64,000 bases of DNA from JACDQM01 sp044373315 (GCF_044373315.1 NZ_JBILQK010000006.1:1-64000), one strand, 5' to 3'. Counted from the first letter of the stretch, positions 11,144 through 20,367 are shown. The notes: generated from the sequence alone by a model not told the origin. Numbers and translations are program-made.

Positions 11144-11656
11144 TCACTCCACCTCCACACCGTGGCCCAAATCCAGCGGCGTGCGCCTGATCAACTGGGT
11201 CAACGCGATCACGCCGATCACAAGCGCACTCAAGAGCGCCGGCAAAGGCAGCAGCGCACTGGAGTAGCCCAACACCACCGATTGACTGTCAAGTCCGACC
11301 ACCACCTGCTGCCACGCACCCCAGCCCACCAGTACGCAGGCCAGCAGCACGGCCAGGCGTATCAAGCCCGTCATCAGCTTCATCAAATGCGGCTTTTTCC
11401 GCAGCGGTATCAACAGACTGGTGAACGCCATGTGCTCACCGAGTGGATAGGCCGCCGTGGCACCGATGAACACCATCCAGACGAACAGCAGTCTCGACAG
11501 CTCCTCACTCGCTGCCACGCCGCTGCCGAAGGCATAGCGAAGCACGACATTGATGAAGACCGCCGCGGCCATCACCGCCAGGCAAAGAGCCATGGCGGTT
11601 TCACTGCTTCGTTGCCACAGCGGTTTGGCTGGGCTTGCGTTTGTGATGGGGCTCAT
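11144..11656 (-). CDS. dctQ: TRAP transporter small permease (DctQ)
   Basis: A 170-residue protein with four hydrophobic spans, as expected of the small TRAP subunit. The motif VFINVVLRYAFGSGVAASEELSRLLFVWMVFIGA spans residues about 33-66 and is the typical DctQ region (R-Y at the end of span 1, E-E-L-x-R). Its start codon shares one base with the gntK stop (11656) and its stop is followed within a base by dctM, so translation of the three is likely coupled. Confidence 0.93.
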   Translation of the reverse strand: MSPITNASPAKPLWQRSSETAMALCLAVMAAAVFINVVLRYAFGSGVAASEELSRLLFVWMVFIGATAAYPLGEHMAFTSLLIPLRKKPHLMKLMTGLIRLAVLLACVLVGWGAWQQVVVGLDSQSVVLGYSSALLPLPALLSALVIGVIALTQLIRRTPLDLGHGVEVE

Positions 11657-12153
11657 CAGCCGCCTCCTTTAAGCCAGGCCAAGACCTGAGCAAGTTGTTG
11701 ATCGAGGGACGTGGCGGCGGCGACCGTGACGACACCCTCTTCATCATCTGGCGCTTCCAGTGCGGCGAACTGGCTGGACACCAGGCTCACCGGGAACAGA
11801 TGCTCAGCTGAGCGCGCCGCGACGCGCTGCAGCGACAGCTCCCGACTGATGTCCAGGTACACAAAGCGCAGACCCGGTGATGCAGCCCTCAGCTGATCGC
11901 GATAGCTGCGCTTCAAGGCCGAGCAGGCCAGGACACCGCCGTGCTCTGCGCCGGCAAGCGCGGCGGACAGGCGCTCCAGCCAGCCCTGGCGGTCCGCATC
12001 GGTAAGCGGGATGCCGGCGCGCATTTTTGCGATCGATTCGTCGGCGTGATACGAATCGCCTTCGATGTACGGCGTGCCCAAGGCCTGAGCCAAGGTGAGG
12101 CCCAGACTGGACTTGCCGCAGCCGGCGACTCCCATCACCACAAGCTTTCTCAT
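11656..12153 (-). CDS. gntK: Gluconokinase (thermoresistant, GntK/IdnK type)
   Basis: A 165-residue P-loop kinase that phosphorylates gluconate to 6-phosphogluconate. Walker A is GVAGCGKSS at residues 8-16, followed by EGDSYHADESIAKMRAGIPLTDADRQGWL, the gluconokinase signature (residues 31-59), and CSALKRSYRDQLR near 80. The open frame reaches 12282, but only the ATG at 12153 gives the standard N-terminus; GAGGTGG lies upstream. First gene of the operon with a TRAP transporter, and divergent from a LacI-type regulator. This strongly suggests gluconate uptake and phosphorylation. Confidence 0.95.
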   Translation of the reverse strand: MRKLVVMGVAGCGKSSLGLTLAQALGTPYIEGDSYHADESIAKMRAGIPLTDADRQGWLERLSAALAGAEHGGVLACSALKRSYRDQLRAASPGLRFVYLDISRELSLQRVAARSAEHLFPVSLVSSQFAALEAPDDEEGVVTVAAATSLDQQLAQVLAWLKGGG

Positions 12154-12210
12154 CTTTCGTCCACCTCTCGACCAGACCTGTTTCGCAATTTCATACCGAT
12201 GACTTGTTAT

Positions 12211-12224
12211 GGATAGCGCTATCC
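12211..12224. promoter_or_regulatory. Palindromic operator candidate, gntK side
   Basis: GGATAGCGCTATCC is a perfect 14-bp palindrome with a central GC pair, 57 bases before the gntK start. A one-mismatch copy occurs at 12348. Central-CpG or GpC palindromes of this length are typical LacI/GntR-family operators, and the adjacent regulator is of that family. Confidence 0.7.
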
Positions 12225-12315
12225 GACTCGCGCCGAAAAGAGGGCGACCGGATATCGCCTCTATGTTCAACGGCCCCCGCAAGGACCGATTGCTTCTCTA
12301 GCCGGCCTGTCGTCT

Positions 12316-12337
12316 CGCAAGGACAAATATCCTTGCG
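12316..12337. repeat. Inverted repeat in the gntK-gntR intergenic region
   Basis: CGCAAGGA (12316-12323) and TCCTTGCG (12330-12337) are perfect 8-bp arms around CAAATA. It lies 10 bases before the second operator copy. It may be another protein site or a hairpin; no T tract follows. Confidence 0.5.
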
Positions 12338-12347
12338 CGCCGAAGCT

Positions 12348-12361
12348 GGACAGCGCTATCC
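12348..12361. promoter_or_regulatory. Palindromic operator candidate, regulator side
   Basis: GGACAGCGCTATCC matches the 12211 site at 13 of 14 positions and lies 43 bases before the regulator start. Two sites 137 bases apart (start to start) could let a tetramer loop the DNA between the divergent promoters, as known for LacI-family proteins (inference). Confidence 0.68.
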
Positions 12362-12404
12362 TAAGCCAAACTCAATTCAAGCCAATCAGGGTATACACGC
12401 AACG

Positions 12405-13469
12405 ATGTCGAGCTCGAACGTTAAGAAGGCCGCCAACTCCCCTGTCCCATCACCGGCACGCCGCCCGCGTGCGAGCGGGCGCACGACCCTGGCCGATGTC
12501 GCCCAGGCCGCACAGGTCAGCCCGATAACCGTGTCACGCGCGCTGCGCGGAGAACGCGCCGTGGCCCCAGACCTGGTCGAGCGCGTGCAGGCTGCCGCTC
12601 GCGAGTTGGGCTACGTGCCGGATCCGGCTGCTCGTGCGCTGGCGTCCAGTCGCAGCAGCCATGTGGCGGTCTTGATCCCCCTGCTGAGCAATGCGCTGTT
12701 CGTGGACCTGTTGGACGCCGTGCAGCGCCGGCTGCTCCCGGCGGGCTATCAAACCCTGATCGGAGTGACACACTACGACCCGGCCGAGGAAGAAGCCTTG
12801 CTCAGCAACTTTTTGCTGCACCGCCCCGCGGGCCTGATCGTCACCGGCTTCGACCGCACCGATGCGGCGCGCCAGTTGATCGAAAGCAGTGGCGTGCCCT
12901 GTGTCCATGTGATGGAAACGACACAGCAGGACGGTGTCTACAGCGTCGGGTTTTCACAGTCCGATGCGGGCGCGGCCATGACGCAGGTCCTGATCGATCG
13001 TGGCTACCGGCGCATTGCATTCGCGGCGGCGCAACTGGACCCCCGTACCCTGCAGCGCGTCCAAGGCTACCGCCAAGCCATGCAGGCTGCCGGCCGCCTG
13101 GATCACAAGCTGGAATGGCTGAGCCCTGAACGTTCTTCGCTGGCCTTGGGAGGCGAATTGTTCGAACGCATCCATGCGGATGACCCGGCGGTCGACGCCA
13201 TCTTTTTCAACAATGACGACCTGGCCCAAGGTGCCTTGCTGGCTGCCCTTCGACTGGGAGTGAAAGTGCCCGAGCAGGTCGCCGTGGCCGGCTTCAACGA
13301 CTTGACGGGCAGTGACCAGATGCTGCCCCCACTGGCCACTGTACGCACTCCGCGCAGTGCCATCGGCGCGCGCGCTGCGGTGATGCTGATGAAGCTGATG
13401 CGCGGCGAAGCCGTGGCGGAGCCGAGCTCGGACCTGGGCTTTGAACTGGTGCTGCGCGGCAGTGTCTGA
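12405..13469 (+). CDS. LacI-family regulator, GntR-type
   Basis: A 354-residue repressor. An N-terminal LacI helix-turn-helix lies at residues 28-49 (TTLADVAQAAQVSPITVSRAL), followed by a hinge and a periplasmic-binding-type sensor domain (SHVAVLIPLLSNALFVDLL onward). The domain order and the divergent gluconokinase gene point to a gluconate-responsive repressor of gntK-dctQMP. The first 25 residues are a basic, Pro/Ser-rich extension. The ATG at 12405 lacks a recognisable ribosome-binding site (GTATACACGCAACG precedes it), so the exact start is slightly uncertain; no other in-frame ATG lies near. Confidence 0.92.
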   Translation: MSSSNVKKAANSPVPSPARRPRASGRTTLADVAQAAQVSPITVSRALRGERAVAPDLVERVQAAARELGYVPDPAARALASSRSSHVAVLIPLLSNALFVDLLDAVQRRLLPAGYQTLIGVTHYDPAEEEALLSNFLLHRPAGLIVTGFDRTDAARQLIESSGVPCVHVMETTQQDGVYSVGFSQSDAGAAMTQVLIDRGYRRIAFAAAQLDPRTLQRVQGYRQAMQAAGRLDHKLEWLSPERSSLALGGELFERIHADDPAVDAIFFNNDDLAQGALLAALRLGVKVPEQVAVAGFNDLTGSDQMLPPLATVRTPRSAIGARAAVMLMKLMRGEAVAEPSSDLGFELVLRGSV

Positions 13470-13491
13470 ATGCACCGCCGCGCATGCGCCA

Positions 13492-16400
13492 TCAGTCGGC
13501 CCCTGAAGGGGCCAGAGCAGTATCATGAGACTGCTGCACGTCCTCAACCAAGGCCTTGGACTGGCGGTCTCGCACCAGATAGCTGTAGATCACCGGCACC
13601 ACAACCAGGGTCAGCAGCGTCGAGGTGATCACGCCGCCGATGATGGCGCGGCCCATCGGCGCCTGGATTTCGCCGCCTTCATTGAGCGCAATCGCCATTG
13701 GAAGCATGCCGAACACCATCGCCGCGGTCGTCATCATGATCGGCCGCATGCGGATCAGACCGGCCTGCAGCAGCGCCTCGGCCACGGTGGCGCCGGCCTT
13801 GCGCGCATGGTTGGCGAAGTCCACCAGCAGAATGGCGTTTTTGGTCACTAGACCCATCAGCATCACCAGGCCGATCATCGAGAACACATTCAGCGTCGAG
13901 TTCCACAGCAGCAGCGCCAGCATCACGCCGATCAGCGCCAGGGGCAGCGAGGCCATGATCGCAATCGGCTGCAGGAAGCTGCCGAATTGGCTGGCCAGCA
14001 CGATGTAGATGAAGATCACCGCCAGCCCCATCGCGCCCAGCAGGCCCGAAAACGCCTCGGCCTGCTGCTTGCCGGCGCCGTCCACCATGAAGGAGACGCC
14101 TGGCGGCAACTGGGTGGACTTGATCAGCTTCTGTACCTCGGCATTGACCTCGCCCGAGGTACGTCCCTGCACGCCGGCGAAGACGGCCTCGCGCCGCTGC
14201 AGGTTCTGGCGCCGGATCACCTCCGGGTTGAAGACCTGCTCGATGGTAGCCACCTGGTCGAGCGCGATCGGGGAGCCGTCCTTGGCAAAGGCAACCGGCA
14301 GCTTGCGCATCTGCTCCACCCGTTCGCGCTGCTCACGCGGCAGGCGCAGCAGCACCTCGACCTGGTTGCCGTCCGGCGTGGTCCAGTAGGTCGCAACCTC
14401 GCCGTTCACATAGGCGCGCAGCGAGGAGGCGATCTGCGGTGCAGACAGGCCCAGTTCCCGTACGGCTGAATCCTTCAGGCGCACCGCATAGGCTGGCAAG
14501 CCGGGTTTGACCGTCGTATCCACGTCCACCGCACCCGGCACCTTCTTGATCTTCTCGACCAGGTCGGTGGCCGCCCGGGTCAGGGCCTCGGGATCGCTGC
14601 CCAGCAGCGTGATCCAGACCGGCTTGTCGAAGCCGACGCTGACCTCGATGCCCGGGATCTTGGCGATGTCGGCGCGGATCGCATCCTCGATCTGCTTCTG
14701 GCTGCGCTGGCGCAGCTTGCGATCCACCAGGGAGATGTTCATCGCGGCCTGGTTGCGGCCGGTGCTCAAGCCCTCGCCGGTGCTGCCCACCACGGTCGAC
14801 AGGGTCTTGATCTCGGGATATTTCGAGACGATCTCCTCGACCTGGCGCACCTTGGCATCACCACGCTCCAGGCTGGAAGCCACCGGCTGGCGCAGCGTCA
14901 CTTGCGTGAATCCCTGGTCGGTCTGTGGCACGAACTCGCTGCCCACCAGCGGCGCGAGTGCCAGCGCCACGACAAAGCTTGCAGCACCGCCAGCCAATAC
15001 CAGACCGCGCGGCGTGATAGTGGCCCAGCGCAGGCGGCGCGGGCTGCTGCGGTCGCGCTGCCCCTGGCTGTCAAAGCCGCGGCCGTAAGCCGGCATCGGC
15101 GGCACGAACATGCGATAGCGACGGCCCGAGAACGCCCAGTGGATCAGGCGCTCGTAGGCGCTGTGCATCCAGTCCATCATGCGGTCGGTGCCGCGCATCA
15201 GATGGCCCAGCACAGGCAGCTTGGCCAGGCGCGTGCTCGGCGGATCCTTCCAAACGCTAGACAGCATCGGGTCCAGCGTGAAGCTGACGAACAGGCTCAC
15301 CAGCACCGCCACCGCCACCGTGATGCCAAAGGGATGGAAGAACTTGCCAATGATGCCCCCCATGAAGGCCACCGGCACGAACACAGCGCAGATGGCGAAG
15401 GTGGTGGCCATCACCGCCAGGCCAATCTCATTGGTGCCATCGAAGGAGGCCTGGTGGTGGTCCTTGCCCATGGCGACGTGACGCACGATGTTCTCGCGCA
15501 CCACGATGGCATCGTCGATCAGCAGGCCGATGCACAGCGACAGCGCCATCATCGTCATGAAGTTCAGCGTGAAACCGAAGGCATGAACGGCGATGAAGCT
15601 GGAGATCACCGCGATCGGCAAGGTCAAACCGGTGATGATGGTCGAGCGCCAGCTGTGCAGGAACAGGAAGACGATGGCCACCGTCAGCAGCGCGCCTTCG
15701 ATCAGCGTGTGCTTCAGGCCGGTCAGAGAATTCTTGACCCAGTCGCTGCTGGCGTAGATCAGGTTCAGCTCCACATCCTTGGGCAGGCCGCGACGCAACT
15801 CCTCCATCGCTTCCTTCACCGCATCGCCGGTCTTGACGATGTTGGCGTCCTGCTGCTTGAAGACATTGAAGGTCACGGCCGGTGCGCCGTTGATGCGGGC
15901 CAGGTTGTCGGCCTCGCGCTCACGCTCCACCAGGGTACCCAGGTCGCCCAGCGTCAGCACCAGATTGCCGCGCCTCGCCACCACCTGATTGGCGAACTGC
16001 TTGGGGTCCTTGATTCGGCCCTCGACGCGCAGGATCGCGTCCGAGGTCTTGTCCGACAACACGCCCACCGGCTGGTCGGCATTGGCCTCGCGCAGAGCGC
16101 TGGCCACCTCGGCCGGTGTGATGCCATAGGCGCGCAGACGCAGCGGATCGAGGTCGATGCGCACCTCGCGCGTCACCATGCCGCCGACATCGACCTTGGC
16201 GACGCCCTCGACGCGCCCCAGGCGCTTGGCGATGGTCAGCTCGCTCATCATCGAGAGCTCGCGCGCCGGCCGGGTCTTGCTCATCAACGCCATCACCACC
16301 ACAGGTTGGGCGTTATCGGCCTGGAAGCGCGAGACGATGGGCGCCTTCACGTCCTTGGGGAAGACCGCCTGCACGGTGGCGATGCGATCGCGCAGATCCT

Positions 16401-16716
16401 GCATCGCGCGGTTCATGTCGGTGTTCAGCGAGAACTCGACATTGGCCTGCACGCGCCCTTCGAAACTGCGCGACTGGATCTTGTCGACACCAGCGATAGT
16501 GTTGAGCGCCTCCTCCAGCGGCTTGGCGACTTCACGCTCCACCGCCTCGGGCGAGGCTCCGGGATAGCGCACATCAATATAGGCGCCGGGCAGCGAGATG
16601 TCGGGCATCTGCTCGACACCGAGCTTGGCGTAGGAAAACAGGCCCAGCACGCACAGGGCCACCATCACCATGGTCGCGAAGACCGGGTTCTGGATCGAGA
16701 CTCGGGTCATCCACAT
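13492..16716 (-). CDS. RND efflux permease (HAE1/AcrB-like)
   Basis: A 1074-residue inner-membrane resistance-nodulation-division pump. It starts MWMTRVSIQNPVFATMV with the first span, then a large periplasmic loop (YPGASPEAVEREVAKPLEEAL). Span 4 carries the proton-relay acidic pair in LCIGLLIDDAIVVRENIVRH. Duplicated second half ends LTLVVVPVIYSYL. The open frame reaches 16812 but the ATG at 16716 has AGGAGAG upstream. It follows its adaptor gene by 16 bases. The cytoplasmic loop before span 7 has an unusual polar insertion (about residues 530-570). No outer-membrane channel gene is nearby, so it probably uses one encoded elsewhere. Substrate unknown. Confidence 0.93.
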   Translation of the reverse strand: MWMTRVSIQNPVFATMVMVALCVLGLFSYAKLGVEQMPDISLPGAYIDVRYPGASPEAVEREVAKPLEEALNTIAGVDKIQSRSFEGRVQANVEFSLNTDMNRAMQDLRDRIATVQAVFPKDVKAPIVSRFQADNAQPVVVMALMSKTRPARELSMMSELTIAKRLGRVEGVAKVDVGGMVTREVRIDLDPLRLRAYGITPAEVASALREANADQPVGVLSDKTSDAILRVEGRIKDPKQFANQVVARRGNLVLTLGDLGTLVEREREADNLARINGAPAVTFNVFKQQDANIVKTGDAVKEAMEELRRGLPKDVELNLIYASSDWVKNSLTGLKHTLIEGALLTVAIVFLFLHSWRSTIITGLTLPIAVISSFIAVHAFGFTLNFMTMMALSLCIGLLIDDAIVVRENIVRHVAMGKDHHQASFDGTNEIGLAVMATTFAICAVFVPVAFMGGIIGKFFHPFGITVAVAVLVSLFVSFTLDPMLSSVWKDPPSTRLAKLPVLGHLMRGTDRMMDWMHSAYERLIHWAFSGRRYRMFVPPMPAYGRGFDSQGQRDRSSPRRLRWATITPRGLVLAGGAASFVVALALAPLVGSEFVPQTDQGFTQVTLRQPVASSLERGDAKVRQVEEIVSKYPEIKTLSTVVGSTGEGLSTGRNQAAMNISLVDRKLRQRSQKQIEDAIRADIAKIPGIEVSVGFDKPVWITLLGSDPEALTRAATDLVEKIKKVPGAVDVDTTVKPGLPAYAVRLKDSAVRELGLSAPQIASSLRAYVNGEVATYWTTPDGNQVEVLLRLPREQRERVEQMRKLPVAFAKDGSPIALDQVATIEQVFNPEVIRRQNLQRREAVFAGVQGRTSGEVNAEVQKLIKSTQLPPGVSFMVDGAGKQQAEAFSGLLGAMGLAVIFIYIVLASQFGSFLQPIAIMASLPLALIGVMLALLLWNSTLNVFSMIGLVMLMGLVTKNAILLVDFANHARKAGATVAEALLQAGLIRMRPIMMTTAAMVFGMLPMAIALNEGGEIQAPMGRAIIGGVITSTLLTLVVVPVIYSYLVRDRQSKALVEDVQQSHDTALAPSGAD

Positions 16717-16732
16717 CGGAGTCTCTCCTGCA

Positions 16733-17893
16733 TCACTGCTGGTTGGTCGCGCCGCTGGCGGCCGCGCTGGCCACCTGCGCACGACTGGACACAACAGCCG
16801 CCTTAGCGCCATCGCGAAGGTTGTCGAAACGTGCAGCCAGCACCAGGGCCTCAGGCGCCAGGCCGGTCAGCACCTCGACCCGGCCTTCGCGCACATCGCG
16901 GCGACCGGTGGTGACGATGCGCCTAACCAGCGCACCGTTCTCGATCAGCCAGACCTGCTCCTGGCCGGAAGTGCTGCTGAGTGCGGCAATTGGCACCGCC
17001 AGCCGCTGAGTCTCGTCCGGCAGCTCGACACGTGCCATCGCGTACTGGCCGGCCCGGAATTCTTCCTTGGGATTGGCCAGCTCCAGCGTGACGCCGATCG
17101 AGCGCGTGCCGGGCTCGGCGGCCGGTGCGATGCGGGCGATGCGCGCTTCCACCGGGCGTTCGATGCCTTCGATGCGGACCTGCACCGGCATCCCCGGCTT
17201 CAGCCTGCTGACCTCATGGGTGCCGACCAGCCCGGCCAGTTCCAGCTTGCTCAGGTCGACGATGGTCAGCAGCTGCTGTTCGGCCGTCAGTTTTTCACCA
17301 GACAGCGCGTGCCGCTTGGCAACCACGCCGCTGATCGGCGCCACCAGCGCCGCCTGGCGCAGCGACGACTGACTGGTCTCGAGCTGCGCCTGGGCCACGG
17401 CCAGCTGGGCGCGAGCCGCCTCCAATGCTGCACGTGAAGTGTCCAGCGCCGTCGCGGCGATGAACTGTTGGTCGGCCAAGCCTTGGTTGGCCTTGTATTG
17501 GCGCTCGGCTTGCTCCAGCTGCGCCTTCGCAGACGCGACGCCGGCGCTGCGCTCGGCCACACGGTGGCGCAGTTCGTCCAGATCGATCTGGCCCAGCGCT
17601 TGGCCGGTGCGCACACGGCTGCCCTCAGCCACCGCCAGGCTCAGCAGCGTGCCGGCCGACTTGCTGCGCACGACGACCGTGCCCGGCGCCACCAACGGGC
17701 CGGAAAACTCGACCATGGCCGGCATGCTGACTCGCAAGGGCTTGAGCACCTCGTTGGCGACGAACTCCAGCGTCGGTTCAACCTTGGCCGCAGCTGTCGG
17801 CTTTGCGCCTGCATTCTTGCCGGCCCATATTGCCGCTCCCCCACCAGCCAGAGCCAGCACCGCCACGCCGCCAATCACCCATTGCTTGCGCAT
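16733..17893 (-). CDS. RND efflux periplasmic adaptor (membrane fusion protein)
   Basis: A 386-residue adaptor linking the following permease to an outer-membrane channel. It has one N-terminal anchor (WVIGGVAVLALAGGGAAIW, residues 5-23), a barrel-lipoyl half (VVRSKSAGTLLSLAVAEGSRV), a long helical hairpin rich in Ala/Gln/Glu (residues about 105-175), the second lipoyl half (APISGVVAKRHALSGE) and a beta-barrel domain. The frame is open to 18484, overlapping the upstream MFS gene, but the ATG at 17893 with GGGGAG upstream gives the expected adaptor start. Co-transcribed with the permease. Confidence 0.93.
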   Translation of the reverse strand: MRKQWVIGGVAVLALAGGGAAIWAGKNAGAKPTAAAKVEPTLEFVANEVLKPLRVSMPAMVEFSGPLVAPGTVVVRSKSAGTLLSLAVAEGSRVRTGQALGQIDLDELRHRVAERSAGVASAKAQLEQAERQYKANQGLADQQFIAATALDTSRAALEAARAQLAVAQAQLETSQSSLRQAALVAPISGVVAKRHALSGEKLTAEQQLLTIVDLSKLELAGLVGTHEVSRLKPGMPVQVRIEGIERPVEARIARIAPAAEPGTRSIGVTLELANPKEEFRAGQYAMARVELPDETQRLAVPIAALSSTSGQEQVWLIENGALVRRIVTTGRRDVREGRVEVLTGLAPEALVLAARFDNLRDGAKAAVVSSRAQVASAAASGATNQQ

Positions 17894-17941
17894 GGTCTCC
17901 CCTTCTTCGTCTGAGCTTGAAAACCGGCGCAGTGTATGGGG

Positions 17942-17954
17942 CCTGTTTGACAGG
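17942..17954. promoter_or_regulatory. Small palindrome upstream of the RND adaptor
   Basis: CCTGT TTG ACAGG (5-bp arms, 3-base centre) lies 49 bases before the adaptor start in the 143-base gap after the MFS gene. It could be a repressor site, but the arms are short and chance is not excluded. Confidence 0.3.
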
Positions 17955-18036
17955 AACGGCGCAACTGCGACGAAACGCAGAAAGCTCGGCACGACCTGCA
18001 GAGTGCCTGGACCGGCCGCACAGGCCGCCTGCCCCA

Positions 18037-19224
18037 TCAGTCCTGTGGGTGCGGCGCGGCAAGATGCAGTCGGCGGCTGCGCCAGCAGCACCACGCACCG
18101 CCCAGTGCAGCGGCACTGGCCGCCCAGAACACCACCGCATAGCCCATCTGCTGGGCCAGCCAGGCGCCGCCCACACCGCCGATGACGCCCGAGCTGCCGT
18201 AGCCCAACACCGAGTAGAGTGCCTGGCCGCGGCCACGCAGACGGCCTGGGAAATAGCGCGACACCAGCGCGATGCAGGCCGTGTGCTGCGCGGCAAAGGT
18301 CAGCGCATGGGTGCTCTGCGCCAGCACTAGCACCCAGAGCTGGCTGCCGAAGGCTGCGGTCAACGCAAATCGCCCGCTGGTCACCAGCGCAGCGGCCACC
18401 AGCCAGCCATGCAGGCTGCCGCGCTCCAGCAGCCGGCCCTGCAGCCAGAACCAGGCGATTTCCACCACCACCGAGACGGCCCACAGCATGCCGACCACCG
18501 GCTTGCCATAGGCCAGGCTGTCGAGATACAGGCTGAAGAAGGCATACAGCGCCGAGTGGGCCAGCACCGTCAGAAACACGCCGGCGAAGAACCAGCGAAC
18601 CTCGGCGCGCCGCAGCACCTCGGACACCGGTGGCGACTCTTCATGCTCATGCGCGGCCGGTGCCGGCTGCACCGGCAGGCGCCAGGCCGCCATCACAACC
18701 AGGGCCAGCGAAATCAGCAGACACCAGACGAAGTGCTTGAGCCCGAAATGCTCGAACCACCAGCCCGCGGCCAACACGGCGGCCAGAAAGCCGATCGAGC
18801 CCCAGACGCGCACGCGCCCATAACGGCGGGCATCCATGCCCCCGCTGGCCGACAGATTGGCCGCCACCACTGTTTCGGTCAGCGGCACGATGGCGGCGTT
18901 GAACATGAACATCAGAAAGCTCGCCACCGCCAGCACCGCAAAGTTGGGCGGCAGGGCAAAGCCCAGCGCCGCCAGTGCGCTGGCCACAGCAGCCAGGCGG
19001 ATCAGCTCGACGCGGCGCCCGCTGCGATCGGCCAGCGCGCCCCAGACATAGGGCGCAAACAGACGGGTCCAACTGGATACCGAGGCGAGCAGGCCGATCG
19101 CGAACACCGACAGGCCCAGCTCCTGGTACCAGAGCGGGGCATAGGGGTTGAAGACGCCGATCGAGAAGAAGTAGGCGCAGGACAGGACTGCGCTGGCCGC
19201 CAGGGTGCGACCGGCATCGGCCAT
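18037..19224 (-). CDS. MFS transporter (MFS_1-like / HcaT-type)
   Basis: A 395-residue major-facilitator protein with about twelve spans. The N-terminal FFSIGVFNPYAPLWYQELGLS and ADRSGRR after span 2 are typical of the nucleoside/phenylpropionate-like MFS_1 group, as is YGRVRVWGSIGFL near residue 137. A His/Glu-rich cytosolic linker (HEHEESPP) lies in the middle, between the two halves. The start codon shares one base with the aroC stop (TGATG), so it is likely translated from the aroC transcript. The substrate cannot be told. Confidence 0.85.
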   Translation of the reverse strand: MADAGRTLAASAVLSCAYFFSIGVFNPYAPLWYQELGLSVFAIGLLASVSSWTRLFAPYVWGALADRSGRRVELIRLAAVASALAALGFALPPNFAVLAVASFLMFMFNAAIVPLTETVVAANLSASGGMDARRYGRVRVWGSIGFLAAVLAAGWWFEHFGLKHFVWCLLISLALVVMAAWRLPVQPAPAAHEHEESPPVSEVLRRAEVRWFFAGVFLTVLAHSALYAFFSLYLDSLAYGKPVVGMLWAVSVVVEIAWFWLQGRLLERGSLHGWLVAAALVTSGRFALTAAFGSQLWVLVLAQSTHALTFAAQHTACIALVSRYFPGRLRGRGQALYSVLGYGSSGVIGGVGGAWLAQQMGYAVVFWAASAAALGGAWCCWRSRRLHLAAPHPQD

Positions 19225-20321
19225 CAGCGCTGGCCGGCGATCGGTGGCACCGGCAGGCGCACGTCAGCGCACTGGGCGCGGTGGCGCAGTGCGTGGTCCA
19301 TCAGCACCAGGGCCAGCATGGCTTCGGCAATCGGCGTGGCGCGGATGCCGACGCAGGGGTCGTGGCGGCCGAAGGTCTCCACCGAGGTGGACGCCAGGCT
19401 GCGGTCGATCGAGGCCTTGGGCGTGCGGATGGAGCTGGTCGGCTTGATCGCGATCGATGCCGTGATGTCCTGCCCAGTGGAAATGCCGCCGAGCACGCCG
19501 CCGGCATGGTTGCTGACGAAACCCTCGGGGCTGAGCTCATCGCCATGGTGGCTGCCGCGCTGTGCGACGACACCGAAGCCATCGCCGATCTCGACGCCCT
19601 TGACCGCATTGATGCCCATCAGCGCGTAGGCGATGTCGGCATCGAGCTTGTCGAACAGCGGCTCGCCCAGGCCCACCGGCACGCCGCTGGCCTGCACCAG
19701 GATGCGCGCACCGACCGAGTCACCGTCGCGGCGCAGTTGGTCCATATAGGCTTCCAACTCGGCGATCTTGCTTACGTTGGCGGCGAAGAAGGGGTTGTTC
19801 GGCACATGGCCCCAGCCCTCGAACGGGATCTCGATCTCGCCCAACTGGGTCATGCAGCCGCGGAACTCGGTGCCATAGCTCTGCTTGAGCCATTTGCGCG
19901 CGACCGCGCCAGCGCCCACCATCGGCGCGGTCAGGCGTGCCGAACTGCGGCCGCCTCCGCGCGGATCGCGCAGGCCATATTTGCGCCAGTAGCTGTAGTC
20001 GGCGTGGCCGGGGCGGAAGGTGTCCAGAATGTTGCCGTAGTCCTTGCTGCGCTGGTCGGTGTTCTTGATCAGCAGGCAGATCGGCGTGCCGGTGGTCCGG
20101 CCTTCGTAGACGCCCGAGAGGATCTCCACCGCATCCGGCTCGTTGCGCTGGGTGACATGGCGGCTGGTGCCGGGGCGGCGACGGTCCAGCTCGGGCTGGA
20201 TGTCGGCCTCGCTCAGCTCCAGCCCGGGAGGGCAGCCGTCGATCACGCAGCCGATGGCGGGTCCGTGGCTCTCGCCGAAATTGGTAACGCGGAACAAGTC
20301 GCCGAAAGTGCTGCCTGACAT
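19224..20321 (-). CDS. aroC: Chorismate synthase
   Basis: A 365-residue enzyme that makes chorismate from 5-enolpyruvylshikimate 3-phosphate, the last common step of aromatic amino-acid synthesis, using reduced FMN. Signatures are GESHGPAIGCVIDGCPPG near residue 17, RPGHADYSYWRKYGLRDPRGGGRSSAR near residue 103, and RHDPCVGIRATPIAEAM near residue 317, which contain the active-site His residues. Length is normal. The start ATG at 20321 lacks a strong ribosome-binding site. The gene is followed by an overlapping MFS gene and preceded by a CBS-pair gene that has its own terminator. Confidence 0.98.
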   Translation of the reverse strand: MSGSTFGDLFRVTNFGESHGPAIGCVIDGCPPGLELSEADIQPELDRRRPGTSRHVTQRNEPDAVEILSGVYEGRTTGTPICLLIKNTDQRSKDYGNILDTFRPGHADYSYWRKYGLRDPRGGGRSSARLTAPMVGAGAVARKWLKQSYGTEFRGCMTQLGEIEIPFEGWGHVPNNPFFAANVSKIAELEAYMDQLRRDGDSVGARILVQASGVPVGLGEPLFDKLDADIAYALMGINAVKGVEIGDGFGVVAQRGSHHGDELSPEGFVSNHAGGVLGGISTGQDITASIAIKPTSSIRTPKASIDRSLASTSVETFGRHDPCVGIRATPIAEAMLALVLMDHALRHRAQCADVRLPVPPIAGQR

Positions 20322-20367
20322 GGGAAACCCGGGGTGAACGAGGCGACCATTCTACGGGCCGCCCAAG

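Noticed and set aside
13499..13514. GGCCCC-TGAA-GGGGCC hairpin near the converging gntR and RND gene ends
   Set aside because: It lies within the RND coding sequence and has no T tract on either strand, so it is not a good terminator.
14902..16806. Long His- and Arg-rich open frame on the plus strand across the RND permease
   Set aside because: Composition is typical of a shadow frame of a high-GC membrane-protein gene; the minus-strand RND permease is unmistakable.
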